A stretch of DNA of 64,000 nt from Corallococcus sp. NCRR (GTDB taxonomy: Bacteria; Myxococcota; Myxococcia; Myxococcales; Myxococcaceae). Position numbers and translations under genes: made by a program. Below the pieces are notes generated by a model. That model was not told where the DNA came from, did no database searches, and worked only from the letters and a program-made list of their open reading frames with translations. Positions 8,833-17,255 of the stretch are shown piece after piece (the stretch's first letter is position 1; every line of letters begins with the position of its first letter). Location: NCBI RefSeq assembly GCF_026965535.1, contig NZ_CP114039.1:8787461-8851460 (forward strand), written 5' to 3'.

Positions 8833-10551
8833 CTACGGCGCCCGGGGGGCGTTCGCGGGAGAAGGGGTTTCCAGGGGGGAAGGAAGACCGGGCGCGGACT
8901 CGGAGGCGTGGAGGATGGCCCTGCGCACCAGCGCGGGCGTGTCCAGCAGGAGCCCCACCCGGCCGTCGCCCAGGATGGTGGAGCCGGAGATGCCGGGGAT
9001 GCCCTGGAAGAGGCGCCCCAGGGGCCGGATGACCCGCTGGCCCTCGCCCTGGAGCTCATCCACCGCCAGCCCGATGACGCCGTCCGGGTGCTTGAGGACG
9101 ACCACGTTCTCCCGGGCCGGCGTGCCGCCGCCCAGGGAGAAGACCTGGCGCAGCCGCAGGTACGGCAGCGGCTGGCCCCGCAGCGACAGCACGCCGGACG
9201 CCTCCGCCGTGCGCTCCTGGGCGGGGACCTCCATGCACTCCTGCACGCCTTCGATGGGGACCACGTACACCTGGTCCCCCACGCCCATGGCGAAGCCCTG
9301 GATGACGGCGAGCGTGAGGGGCAGCCGCAGCGTCAGCGTGGTGCCCTGCCCGTCCTGGCTCTGGATGGACACGGAGCCGCGCAGGGCCTCGATGTCCCGG
9401 CGCACCACGTCCATGCCCACGCCGCGGCCGGACAGCTCCGTCACCTCCGTCGCCGTGGAGAAGCCGGGCTCGAAGATGAGGCGCAACAGCTCGTCGTCGC
9501 GCAGCCGCTCGGGCGCCGCCACCAGCCCCCTCTGCTTCGCGCGCTCGCGCACCCGTTCGCGCTGGATGCCCCGGCCGTCGTCGGACAGCTCCACCACGAC
9601 GCTACCGGCGTCATGGTAGGCCTTGAGCCGCAGGCGGCCCCGGGGGTCCTTGCCCGCGGCGCGCCGCTCGTCCGGCGTCTCGATGCCGTGGTCCAGCGCG
9701 TTGCGCAGGAGGTGGAGCAGCGGGTCGCGCAAGGCGTCCAGCACCGCGGTGTCCAGCGTGGCGTCCTCGCCCTCCAGCTCCAGTTGGGCCAGCTTCTGCT
9801 GGGAGCGGGCCAGGTCGCGCACGGTGCGCAGGTGCTGACGGAACAGCGGCCCCACCGGGACCATCCGCACCTTCATCACCTCTTCCTGGAGCGCCTCGAA
9901 GAGCGGATCCATCTCCCGCTGCTGGGTGAGCGCGTCCTCCCAACTGGCGCCGGAGTCCTCCGCGCGCGCCAGGAACTGCGCCATCCGCCCGCGCGCCACG
10001 GACAGCTCCGCGGTGAGCGTGACGATGCGGTCCAGGCGCTCCATGTCCATGCGCACGCGGGTCCGCGCCGTGCTCCGCGCCTCCGGCATGCGCGGCAGCG
10101 CGGCGGGGATGGGCAGCGCCTCCGTGGGAGCCCCCGCGACGATGCCCTCGCGCAGCCGGGAGAGATGGGCCTGGTGCACCGCGCCCAGCGAGTCCACGCC
10201 CGCGAGCGACGCCTGGCACAGCTCGCGGAGGTGATCCACCGCGCCGAGCAGCAGCGACACCCGCGTCTCATCCAGCGCGAGGCGTCCGTCGAGCAGGGCC
10301 TGGAGGAGGTCCTCGACGCCGTGCGTGTAGTCCGTCACGGCCTGGAAGCCGAGCGACGCCGCCGCGCCCTTGAGCGTGTGGGCTCCGCGCAGGATGCCCG
10401 GGAGCAACCCATCCGCGGGAGAGACCTCCAGCGCGATGAGGTTCTCTTCCATGGAGGAGACCAGCCCCTCCGCTTCATCCGCGAAGACGGCCAGCACCTT
10501 CTGCCATTCCGCGGCGGTTTCTGACGGGATGTCCCCCGGACCCGTCGTCAC
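8833..10551 (-). CDS. cheA: CheA histidine kinase lacking the P2 domain
   Basis: 572 aa from the GTG at 10551; the open frame continues to 10680 but those 43 residues look non-coding and the Hpt homology starts shortly after the GTG. Order of domains: P1 Hpt with the phosphoryl histidine in GAHTLKGAA (about residue 58), P3 dimerisation helices, P4 ATPase (LLRNALDHGIE, DDGRGI, GRGVGMDVV), and a P5 CheW-like regulatory domain. No P2 response-regulator docking domain is present between P1 and P3. First gene of the cheA-mcp-cheW-cheR operon. No cheY follows, so the phosphoryl acceptor is encoded elsewhere. Confidence 0.93.
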   Translation of the reverse strand: MTTGPGDIPSETAAEWQKVLAVFADEAEGLVSSMEENLIALEVSPADGLLPGILRGAHTLKGAAASLGFQAVTDYTHGVEDLLQALLDGRLALDETRVSLLLGAVDHLRELCQASLAGVDSLGAVHQAHLSRLREGIVAGAPTEALPIPAALPRMPEARSTARTRVRMDMERLDRIVTLTAELSVARGRMAQFLARAEDSGASWEDALTQQREMDPLFEALQEEVMKVRMVPVGPLFRQHLRTVRDLARSQQKLAQLELEGEDATLDTAVLDALRDPLLHLLRNALDHGIETPDERRAAGKDPRGRLRLKAYHDAGSVVVELSDDGRGIQRERVRERAKQRGLVAAPERLRDDELLRLIFEPGFSTATEVTELSGRGVGMDVVRRDIEALRGSVSIQSQDGQGTTLTLRLPLTLAVIQGFAMGVGDQVYVVPIEGVQECMEVPAQERTAEASGVLSLRGQPLPYLRLRQVFSLGGGTPARENVVVLKHPDGVIGLAVDELQGEGQRVIRPLGRLFQGIPGISGSTILGDGRVGLLLDTPALVRRAILHASESAPGLPSPLETPSPANAPRAP

Positions 10552-11000
10552 CTTGCGCCCCGGGGGCGAAGGGAGACCGGCACACGTAGAGGGATGGGTG
10601 GCGGGATTCTCAAGAACACGGACGGACGCCCCCCTTCCTCGGGATGCAACGCATTGCCATGAAGGTGGGCCGTCCTTCACGACGAGGAATGTTTCGAGAA
10701 GTCAACAGTAGCAAATCAATCAAACATGAACAACCTCGGCGGTGATTTCACGCAGGGTTTGTATCAGCAGGGAAGCGGCGCGCTCCCGAGGGACAGGACT
10801 CCCCAGGTCGTGTGCCGGCCACGGCTCCCCGAGCCGAATCTCACCTGTCTTGAGTTACATGTTTCAATCCCATCCACATCCAACACAGTGCGTCTCATCC
10901 GTTCGTACAAGACATCGCACTCGTGCTCCGGGGCGATGCGGACTCATTGGGGCATGCGCGACGCTCCCGTGCGTACCCGAAGCCCATGCGGAGGAGCGGC
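10552..11000. other. Divergent intergenic region between cheA and an FAD oxidoreductase
   Basis: 449 bp with no credible gene. About 10683-10770 is clearly more AT-rich than the surroundings (runs such as gcaaatcaatcaaac), as expected for promoters of the two divergent genes. I could not find a convincing -35/-10 pair. A TGGCA-N5-TTGCA string reading toward cheA (10659 down to 10645) resembles a sigma-54 site but its spacing is one base short. Confidence 0.5.
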
Positions 11001-12788
11001 ATGCCCAGTGTCATCGTGGTGGGAGGAGGCGTCGCGGGACTGACGGCCGCGCATGAGTTGGTGGAGCGCGGCTTCGAGGTCCACGTCCACGACACGCGGA
11101 CGGCCTGGGGCGGCAAGGCGCGCTCGCAGCCGGTGGCGGGCACCGGGACGCAGGGCCGGCGCGACCTGCCGGGCGAGCACGGCTTCCGCTTCTACCCGCG
11201 TTTCTACCGCCACGTCATCGACATGATGCAGCGCACGCCCGCCGCTCCGGGCGCGGCCACTCCCACGGTGGAGCAGCACCTGAAGGCGACCACGGAGAGC
11301 GCCATCGCGCTCATCGACGAGGACACGTGGTACCGCTTCTCCCGCCGCAAGCTGGACAAGCCCTATGACGTGCTGGAGGCGCTGGAGCTGTTCTTCCAGA
11401 AGCTGGACTTCGACGAGGCCGACATCAGCCTCCACGGCCTGAAGGTCCTGCAATTCCTCTCATCCAGCGAGGCCCGCCGGTTCGGACAGTACGAGCGGAT
11501 GTCCTGGTGGGACTTCACGCAGGGGGACCTGTACTCGCCGAAGTTCCAGCGGCAGTTGCGGGCGGTGCCGCGCACGATGGTGGCCATGGACCCCAGGCGC
11601 GGGTCCGCGCGGACGATTGGCGCCATCTCCATGCAGCTCATCCTCGACTTCGCGCAGAGCGGGGTGAACAACGACCGGACGATGGGCGGCCCCACCAGCC
11701 AGATGTGGCTCGACCCCTGGGTTGCCCACCTGCGCGGACTGGGCGTGCAGTTCCACGCGGGCGTCCGCTGCACCGGGCTCGACGTGGCGGGCGGGCGCAT
11801 CGCCAGCGTCCGCTTCGCCAACGGCGAGTCGCGCGCGGCCGACCACTACGTGCTCGCGGTGCCGCTGGAGGCGGCGCATGGGCTCATCACCCCGGAGCTG
11901 GCCGCGTTGGATCCCGCGCTGGCCCGGCTGCGCGCGGCGGACGTGGAAGCGCTGGTGTCCTGGATGGTGGGCATCCAGTTCTTCCTCTACGAGGACGTGC
12001 CGCTGGTCCGCGGCCACACCTTCTATCCGGACTCGCCGTGGGCGCTGACGTCCATCTCGCAGCCGCAGTTCTGGCGCGAGCTGGGGTTGTTCCGGCGCGT
12101 CTTCGGGGATGGGCAGGTGGGCGGGCTGTTGTCCATCGATGTCTCGGATTGGAACACGCCCGGCACGTTCGTCCCGAAGCGCGCGAAGGACTGCACGCCG
12201 GAGGAGATAAAGACGGAGGTCTGGGGACAGCTCAAGGCGGCGCTCAACGGGCTGGACCCGGACGAGCAGGTGCTGACCGACGAGCTGCTGCACTCCTTCC
12301 ACCTGGACGCGGACCTGGACTACGGCGGCGGGCTGCCGCCGCGCAACACGTCCGGCCTGCTCGTCCATCCGCCCGGCTCCTGGGACGTGCGCCCGGAGGC
12401 CGCGAGCGCCATTCCCAATCTCTGCCTCGCGGGGGACTACGTCCGCACGCACACGGACCTGGCCTCCATGGAGGGGGCGTGTGAGGCAGGCCGCCGCGCG
12501 GTCAATGCCATCCTCGAGCGGACGCAGTCCCAGGCCCGCCGCGCGCCCATCTGGCCCCTGGAGGAGCCGGCGTGGTTGGAGCCGTGGAAGCGCCTGGACG
12601 CGGCGCTGTATCAGCGCGGGCGCCCGCACCTGTTCGAGCTGTTGGGCCTGCGCACCGCCGTCCAGGCCTCGGACGTGCTGCGCCGGTTCGCGGCGCTCAC
12701 GGGGCTCACCGCCGTGGATGACTGGTTGGATCAGCTCCGCGTCTCCAGCGGGGTGGAAGCGCTGCTGGAGCGGCTGGGCATCGACTGA
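11001..12788 (+). CDS. FAD-dependent oxidoreductase (amine oxidase / phytoene desaturase superfamily)
   Basis: 595 aa. The ATG at 11001 is chosen because GAGGAG lies 4 bp upstream and the dinucleotide-binding fold starts at once: VIVVGGGVAGLTAAHELVERG, with an acidic residue closing the second strand. PGEHGFRFYPRFYRHV is a substrate-side motif seen in the carotenoid/squalene-type desaturase branch of the superfamily. LAGDYVRTHTDLASMEGA near residue 475-495 is the C-terminal FAD motif. The C-terminal 100 residues are an unassigned extension. A hydroxysqualene dehydroxylase-like or carotenoid-type redox role is possible, and a squalene/phytoene synthase lies 3.4 kb away, but this is inference. 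Confidence 0.78.
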   Translation: MPSVIVVGGGVAGLTAAHELVERGFEVHVHDTRTAWGGKARSQPVAGTGTQGRRDLPGEHGFRFYPRFYRHVIDMMQRTPAAPGAATPTVEQHLKATTESAIALIDEDTWYRFSRRKLDKPYDVLEALELFFQKLDFDEADISLHGLKVLQFLSSSEARRFGQYERMSWWDFTQGDLYSPKFQRQLRAVPRTMVAMDPRRGSARTIGAISMQLILDFAQSGVNNDRTMGGPTSQMWLDPWVAHLRGLGVQFHAGVRCTGLDVAGGRIASVRFANGESRAADHYVLAVPLEAAHGLITPELAALDPALARLRAADVEALVSWMVGIQFFLYEDVPLVRGHTFYPDSPWALTSISQPQFWRELGLFRRVFGDGQVGGLLSIDVSDWNTPGTFVPKRAKDCTPEEIKTEVWGQLKAALNGLDPDEQVLTDELLHSFHLDADLDYGGGLPPRNTSGLLVHPPGSWDVRPEAASAIPNLCLAGDYVRTHTDLASMEGACEAGRRAVNAILERTQSQARRAPIWPLEEPAWLEPWKRLDAALYQRGRPHLFELLGLRTAVQASDVLRRFAALTGLTAVDDWLDQLRVSSGVEALLERLGID

Positions 12789-12799
12789 GGGGCGGCGGG

Positions 12800-13204
12800 C
12801 TACTGGAGCACGGACGGCTCGCGCTCCGGTTCCTCCCTGCGGGCCCTGGCCACGGCGTAGTCCTCCGCGCCGGTGAAGTCGACGACGCGGCAGGGCTCGT
12901 TGCCCACGACCCAGGCGTCATGGCCTGACGGAATGAAGGCGACGTCGCCCGGTTCCAGCTCCAGCTCCTGGCCGTCCTTCATCTGGACGTGCATCCGCCC
13001 GGACAGGACGCCGAGGGTGTGGACCACCTCGCAGGTCTCCGTGCCCGCGATGGGCTTCACGTGCTTCGACCATTGCCAGCCGGGCTCGAAGTGGCCCCGG
13101 CCAATGCTGAGCGCTCCCAGGTTCAGGACGCTGGCCTCTCCGTGCGACACGAAGGGCCGGCGCTCGTCCGCCTCGCCGGCCTTCTTGATGATGGCGCGTG
13201 CCAT
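12800..13204 (-). CDS. Cupin-domain protein
   Basis: 134 aa from the ATG at 13204, preceded by GAGGG about 9 bp upstream. A single conserved beta-barrel: LSIGRGHFEPGWQWSKHV, then TCEVVHTLGVLSGRMHVQM, then ELEPGDVAFIPSGHDAWVV. Histidines are present at several metal-ligand positions (W-S-K-H, H-T-L-G, S-G-H-D), but the pattern is not the classic germin set. Probably a small-molecule or metal-binding cupin; substrate unknown. Convergent with the FAD oxidoreductase, 11 bp apart. Confidence 0.8.
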   Translation of the reverse strand: MARAIIKKAGEADERRPFVSHGEASVLNLGALSIGRGHFEPGWQWSKHVKPIAGTETCEVVHTLGVLSGRMHVQMKDGQELELEPGDVAFIPSGHDAWVVGNEPCRVVDFTGAEDYAVARARREEPEREPSVLQ

Positions 13205-13371
13205 GGTGCAATCCCTCGCGGTGAATGGGTCCCACGGGAAAGCTGGGGGCGCCGCGCGCCGGAGGAAAGGGTTCGAGCCCGGACTCGGGCGGTGCACCGG
13301 AGCACGGGGTTTGGCGCCTGTCCCCACCTCCGTACCTTCGTGCCTCGAACCGGTCCCGGGGGAATCAAGCC

Positions 13372-14439
13372 ATGCGCCCAATGTCGCGCCTTGCCCTGTG
13401 GGCATGCCTGGTCATCGCGCAGGGATGCCGCTCGCATCACGAGCCGCCTCCGGCGCCTCCTCCCACGCCGCCCACGGCCACGGCCCGGCCGCTCCACCTG
13501 GCGAAGCCGGATGCCATCGAGTTCGAGTTCGGCCGGCCCCAGGCCACCGCCTGCAATTGCTTCAAGTCGGACGCCAGCGCGCAGGAAGGGGGCGCGTGCG
13601 CCACGCCGACCTTCGGCTCGTACCTGCTCGCGCTGACGTGGGCCCCCACCTTCTGCCGCACGCATCCGGACAAGGAGGAGTGCGAGCACCTGGAAGACCA
13701 CTTCGGCGCCACGCACCTCACCCTCCACGGGCTGTGGCCCCAGTTCAACGACGAGGAGGCCCAGCAGCTCCACTGCACCTATCCGGCGTACTGCGGCGGG
13801 CAGTGCGAATGCCAGGGCAGCGATGCCCCGTCGAAGTGCTTCCCCGACCCCGCCACGATTCCCCCCGCCATGGGCACCTACGGGCCGGGCTTCATCACGG
13901 ACAACTTCTTCCTCGCGAACCACGAGTGGCCCAAGCACGGCAGCTGCACGGGGATGGACGCCCGGACCTACTTCCAGAGCACCATCGACGCGCTGCTGTC
14001 ATTGCCGGGCACCGAGGGGACGCCGGCCGCCATCACGGACAACATCGGCGGGAGCGTGGCGCTGGACAACCTGCGCGCCGCCTTCGGACAGAACGACAGC
14101 GTCGCCTTCGCGTGCGACCCGAAATGCAACCTGTTGGAGGTGGACGTCTGCCTGGCGGTGGACGCGCAGCGGCGCCCCGCCGGGCGCATGACGTGCCCGA
14201 AGAGCGTCAGCGGCGGCGACACCAACAGCTGCGTGGGCAATGGGTCCCAGCCCCGCTGCCCCATGGTGAACATCCAGGCCGCGGTGCCCTTCGACAGCGG
14301 CGGGGGCGGAGGCGGCCCGTCCTCCACCTGCGGACAGCCGGGCCAGGGCCCCGCGTGCACGAATGATCAGCTCTGCCAGAACAACGGCTGGGTGCGCTGC
14401 GCGCGCTCCGGGTGCTGCACCACCGTGCCCAAGCGCTGA
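13372..14439 (+). CDS. RNase T2-family ribonuclease, lipoprotein
   Basis: 355 aa from the ATG at 13372 (GGGGGA upstream; a second ATG at 13381 is possible). The leader ends in a lipobox AQGC, then a Pro-rich linker. Both catalytic segments of RNase T2 are intact: HGLWPQ with His near 119, and HEWPKHGSC with His 184, Glu 185, Lys 188 and His 189. The family cuts RNA through 2',3'-cyclic phosphates, usually outside the cytoplasm. A Gly-rich spacer leads to a C-terminal Cys-rich module (CGQPGQGPAC...C...C...CC) that looks like a small disulphide-bonded domain. It may help scavenge RNA from lysed prey. It ends one base before the convergent dusA stop. Confidence 0.9.
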   Translation: MRPMSRLALWACLVIAQGCRSHHEPPPAPPPTPPTATARPLHLAKPDAIEFEFGRPQATACNCFKSDASAQEGGACATPTFGSYLLALTWAPTFCRTHPDKEECEHLEDHFGATHLTLHGLWPQFNDEEAQQLHCTYPAYCGGQCECQGSDAPSKCFPDPATIPPAMGTYGPGFITDNFFLANHEWPKHGSCTGMDARTYFQSTIDALLSLPGTEGTPAAITDNIGGSVALDNLRAAFGQNDSVAFACDPKCNLLEVDVCLAVDAQRRPAGRMTCPKSVSGGDTNSCVGNGSQPRCPMVNIQAAVPFDSGGGGGGPSSTCGQPGQGPACTNDQLCQNNGWVRCARSGCCTTVPKR

Positions 14440-14440
14440 G

Positions 14441-15442
14441 TCAGGCCACGGCCTGGAGGCCCGTGTCGCGCGGCACCTTCGCGGCGGCGGCGCGCACCAA
14501 CTCCGGGCTCGCGCCGTCCTTGTGGGCGTTCTCGCTCAAGTGCCGGCGCCAGGCGCGCGCGCCGGGCAGCCCCTGGAAGAGGCCCAGCATGTGCCGGGTG
14601 ATGGCGCCCAGAGGCGCTCCCTGGCTCATCTGCGCTTCGATGTAGGGCAGCATCGCGTCCACCACCTCGTGCCGCGTGAGGGGCGCCTGCGTGCTTCCGA
14701 AGAAGCGCCGGTCCGCGTCCGCCAGGAGGTACGGGGACTCATAGGGCGCGCGGCCCACCATCACGCCGTCCACGCGGCCCAGGTGCTCCGCCGCCGCGTC
14801 CAGCGTCTTGATGCCGCCGTTGAGGGTGATGTCCAGGTGCGGGTACTCGGCCTTGAGCCGGTGCACCAATTCGTAGCGCAGGGGCGGCACGTCCCGGTTC
14901 TCCTTGGGGGACAGGCCCTGCAGCCACGCCTTGCGCGCGTGCACGATGAAGCGCGTGCAGCCCGCCGCGGAGACGCGCCGCACGAAGTCCTCCAGCGTGG
15001 GCCACTCCTCCATGTCGTCGATGGCGATGCGCGACTTCACCGTCACGGGGATGCGCACGGCTTCACGCATGGCGGCGACACCGCGCGCGACGAGGTCCGG
15101 CTCCGCCATGAGGCACGCGCCGAAGCGGCCGGACTGCACGCGGTCGCTGGGGCAGCCCACGTTGAGGTTGATCTCGTCGTAGCCCCACTCCTCGCCGATG
15201 CGCGCGGAGGCGGCCAGGTCCGCGGGCTCCGAGCCGCCCAGTTGGAGGGCAACGGGGTGCTCGGCGGGCGTGAAGCCCAGCAGGCGGTCGCGCTTGCCGT
15301 GCAGCACCGCGCCCGTGGTCACCATCTCCGTGTAGAGCAGCGTGTGGCGGGAGATGAGCCGGAAGAAGTACCGGCAGTGCCGGTCCGTCCAGTCCATCAT
15401 CGGCGCGACACACAGCGGCATGGGGTAGGCCAGGGCAGTCAT
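14441..15442 (-). CDS. dusA: tRNA-dihydrouridine(20/20a) synthase DusA
   Basis: 333 aa from the ATG at 15442 (TAGGGCG just upstream; another ATG at 15454). It reduces uridines in the D-loop of tRNA with FMN and NADPH. DusA features: PLCVAPMMDWTDRHCRYF at the start, LLYTEMVTTGA, the NLNVGCPSDRVQSG loop with catalytic Cys in GACLM, FIVHARKAWLQGLSPKENR, and NGGIKT near the phosphate site. The DWTDRHCR start and HARKAWL separate it from DusB and DusC. The length agrees with E. coli DusA without its short N-terminal tail. Confidence 0.95.
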   Translation of the reverse strand: MTALAYPMPLCVAPMMDWTDRHCRYFFRLISRHTLLYTEMVTTGAVLHGKRDRLLGFTPAEHPVALQLGGSEPADLAASARIGEEWGYDEINLNVGCPSDRVQSGRFGACLMAEPDLVARGVAAMREAVRIPVTVKSRIAIDDMEEWPTLEDFVRRVSAAGCTRFIVHARKAWLQGLSPKENRDVPPLRYELVHRLKAEYPHLDITLNGGIKTLDAAAEHLGRVDGVMVGRAPYESPYLLADADRRFFGSTQAPLTRHEVVDAMLPYIEAQMSQGAPLGAITRHMLGLFQGLPGARAWRRHLSENAHKDGASPELVRAAAAKVPRDTGLQAVA

Positions 15443-15531
15443 CGCCCTACCCATATCCGGACTCCCGCCGTCCGCCCAGGGTCTCCCGAGGCTCCCTCTG
15501 GAAGCAGGCGGGCTTCCGAGCCCGGCCGGGC

Positions 15532-16062
15532 TCAGGCGGGAGGGCTGAGCACCACGCCCTGCTCTTCCAGCCACGCGTCCACCAGCCGCTGGCCGGCGTC
15601 CGTCAGCGTGAAGCCCAGCCCGGCCCACTGCTGGTTGTTGAGCATCACCACCTGGCCCAGCGCGCGGGCGAAGGCCACCTCCGGCGCCGCGTGCTTGAGC
15701 AGCGCGCCCGCGTAGTGGTGCAGGAACAGGTCGAAGTTCTTCGCGAAGTCCGGGTGCCCGGGGAGCGAGTCGCTGCGCGTGTCCGCCGTCACGTCATACG
15801 CCTGGATGACCGCGCCGAAGCCCAGCACGTCCACCAGGAACGCCTGCATCCGGTCCTTGCCCCGCACCCGGCCGGGCAGCCACCGCTCCGGCCCCGCGGG
15901 CGTCTGGAACGTCCACAGGCCGCGTTGACGCGTGGCGGCGAACGGCAGCCCCCCACCCTTGCGCTCCACCTGCGCCGCCCGGCGCTGCACCCGCAGGGGT
16001 GAAGTGTCCGAACGCGCGGGGAAGTAGACGATGACCGCCGGTGCGGAGCGGGCGCAGTTCAT
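15532..16062 (-). CDS. Hypothetical protein
   Basis: 176 aa from the ATG at 16062; a GTG three codons upstream is an alternative. No signal peptide or membrane helix. Contains GRVRGKDRMQAFLVDVLGFGAVIQAYDV and a helical C-terminal half ending in FTLTDAGQRLVDAWLEEQG. I recognise no family. Base and codon usage match the neighbours, so it is a genuine gene. It lies upstream of dusA on the same strand with 89 bp between. Confidence 0.6.
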   Translation of the reverse strand: MNCARSAPAVIVYFPARSDTSPLRVQRRAAQVERKGGGLPFAATRQRGLWTFQTPAGPERWLPGRVRGKDRMQAFLVDVLGFGAVIQAYDVTADTRSDSLPGHPDFAKNFDLFLHHYAGALLKHAAPEVAFARALGQVVMLNNQQWAGLGFTLTDAGQRLVDAWLEEQGVVLSPPA

Positions 16063-16146
16063 GGGAGACACGACTCCAGAGGGGGAACACCTGCACCGGA
16101 ATTATCCGGCGCTGACGCCCTGGAGTTGCTTCGCGCTCAACGCTTT

Positions 16147-17118
16147 TCAGGGGCCGCCCGGCGCGGGCCCGGCGAGCGCCTCCACGGCCTCCGGGAGCGT
16201 GCCCCGTTCGAGCGCGGCGTGGAGGGTGTCCATCTGGGCCGTGACGACCGCGCGCGACACCTTGGCGCCCGCGCCGTCACGCACCAGCAGGTCCAGGGTG
16301 GCCTGGGCCAGCAGCAGCGGCAGCGTGGTGAAGGCGAGCATGTCCCGGGGTGCCCCCGCCAGGAACAGCGAGCGCACGTAGCGCGCCGCGGCGATCAGGT
16401 CCTGGCCCGCGAGCTTCTCCACGTCCGCGAGCTGCACGCCCGCCGGCAGCCACACGCGGCCCTCCCTCCGGTCCTGGCGCGCGTCCTTGAGGATGTTGAC
16501 CAGCTGGAGCCCCTCGCCGAACAGCGGCGCCAGCGAGCGCAGGTTCGGCGCGTACGGCGCGAGGCGCGGATCCAGGACGAACAGCTCCGTGAGCAGCTCG
16601 CCCACCAGTCCCGCCACGATGTAGCAATAGTCACGCAGGGACTGGAGCGACCCGAGCTGCAGCAGCCCGCCTTCGGACGCGCCGGCCAGCACCTGCCCCA
16701 TGCCCTGCACCGTCTTCAGCACGAAGTGGCGCAGGATGGCGCCGGCCTCCGGGCGCAGCGCGTCCAGGCTCGCCAGCAGCGTGGGCGTGCGCGCGAGCAG
16801 GTCCAGGTAGCCCGCGTTCTCGCTGGGACGGCGCGCCAGCCACCCGCGCGACAGCGCCCCGGCGTCCACGCCCGGCTTCTCCTGGAGCAGGGACTCGAAG
16901 GCGGCCAGCGCCTCCCGCCGCTCGTCGCGCGTCCAGGGGGCGGCGTCCTCCAGCGTGTCGGCGACGCGCAAGAGCAGGTAGCCCAGGCCCACCTCGCGGC
17001 GCAGCGGCTCGTCGAGCAGCGGGATGGCGAGCGCGAACGTGCGGCTGGTCCGCACGAGGAAGTCCGCCAGCTCGTCATCCCGGAACGGGAGGGCCGTCAC
17101 GGTGGGGGCGTCACTCAA
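16147..17118 (-). CDS. Squalene/phytoene synthase-family protein
   Basis: 323 aa from a TTG at 17118, chosen because GGAGG sits 8 bp upstream (17127-17131). The frame is open further but that part has no homology. Prenyl head-to-head condensation features: the first Asp motif DTLED (residues 54-58), YCYIVAGLVGELLTELF, and the second Asp motif KDARQDRREGRVWLP. The YC-VAGLVG segment is closer to squalene synthases than to CrtB phytoene synthases. It would condense two farnesyl (or geranylgeranyl) diphosphates. The product cannot be decided from sequence alone. Confidence 0.88.
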   Translation of the reverse strand: MSDAPTVTALPFRDDELADFLVRTSRTFALAIPLLDEPLRREVGLGYLLLRVADTLEDAAPWTRDERREALAAFESLLQEKPGVDAGALSRGWLARRPSENAGYLDLLARTPTLLASLDALRPEAGAILRHFVLKTVQGMGQVLAGASEGGLLQLGSLQSLRDYCYIVAGLVGELLTELFVLDPRLAPYAPNLRSLAPLFGEGLQLVNILKDARQDRREGRVWLPAGVQLADVEKLAGQDLIAAARYVRSLFLAGAPRDMLAFTTLPLLLAQATLDLLVRDGAGAKVSRAVVTAQMDTLHAALERGTLPEAVEALAGPAPGGP

Positions 17119-17160
17119 GGAACCGTCCTCCGGGCACGGGCGCGCCTTTTCGCCCGCGCC
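17119..17160 (-). promoter_or_regulatory. Ribosome binding site supporting the TTG start, with upstream hairpin
   Basis: GGAGG at 17127-17131 (minus strand) with an 8-bp spacer to the TTG at 17118. Just upstream, about 17136-17160, the inverted repeat GGGCGCG-N10-CGCGCCC could form a stem-loop. It lacks a following T-run, so it is not an obvious terminator. Confidence 0.5.
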
Positions 17161-17255
17161 CTCACTGCCACAAGCCATCCACCGACACACGCGAGAACGT
17201 GCAGGCCCTTCGCGCGGGGCCTGCCTTCGGACAGCGGAATCCCTGAATCCCGCGC

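Noticed and set aside
5842-10524. A 1,560-codon open frame on the plus strand, antisense to the cheA-mcp-cheW-cheR genes
   Set aside because: It mirrors the GC-rich third positions of the real genes, and its product is low-complexity (His/Gln/Arg/Gly-rich) with no domain, while the minus-strand genes have complete motifs.
10642-10660. Possible sigma-54 promoter (TGGCA-N5-TTGCA) reading toward cheA
   Set aside because: The distance between the GG and GC elements is one base too short, and sigma-54 spacing is strict. I found no enhancer-like repeats.
10726-11043. A 105-codon plus-strand frame in the cheA upstream region
   Set aside because: No ribosome binding site, Cys/Ser/Arg-rich composition, and it runs into the real start of the FAD oxidoreductase in another frame.
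14437-14443. Two convergent gene pairs ending in TGA-N-TCA (14437 and 28451) as a shared signal
   Set aside because: Both are simply stop codons of tightly packed convergent genes. No longer sequence is shared around them.
17134-17160. A CCTTTTCG string before the squalene/phytoene synthase as a third copy of the leader element
   Set aside because: It lacks TAGACC, the CGTTCG-AAGG half and a hairpin ending at the start codon; only 8 bases are shared and it sits on the other strand relative to the gene.
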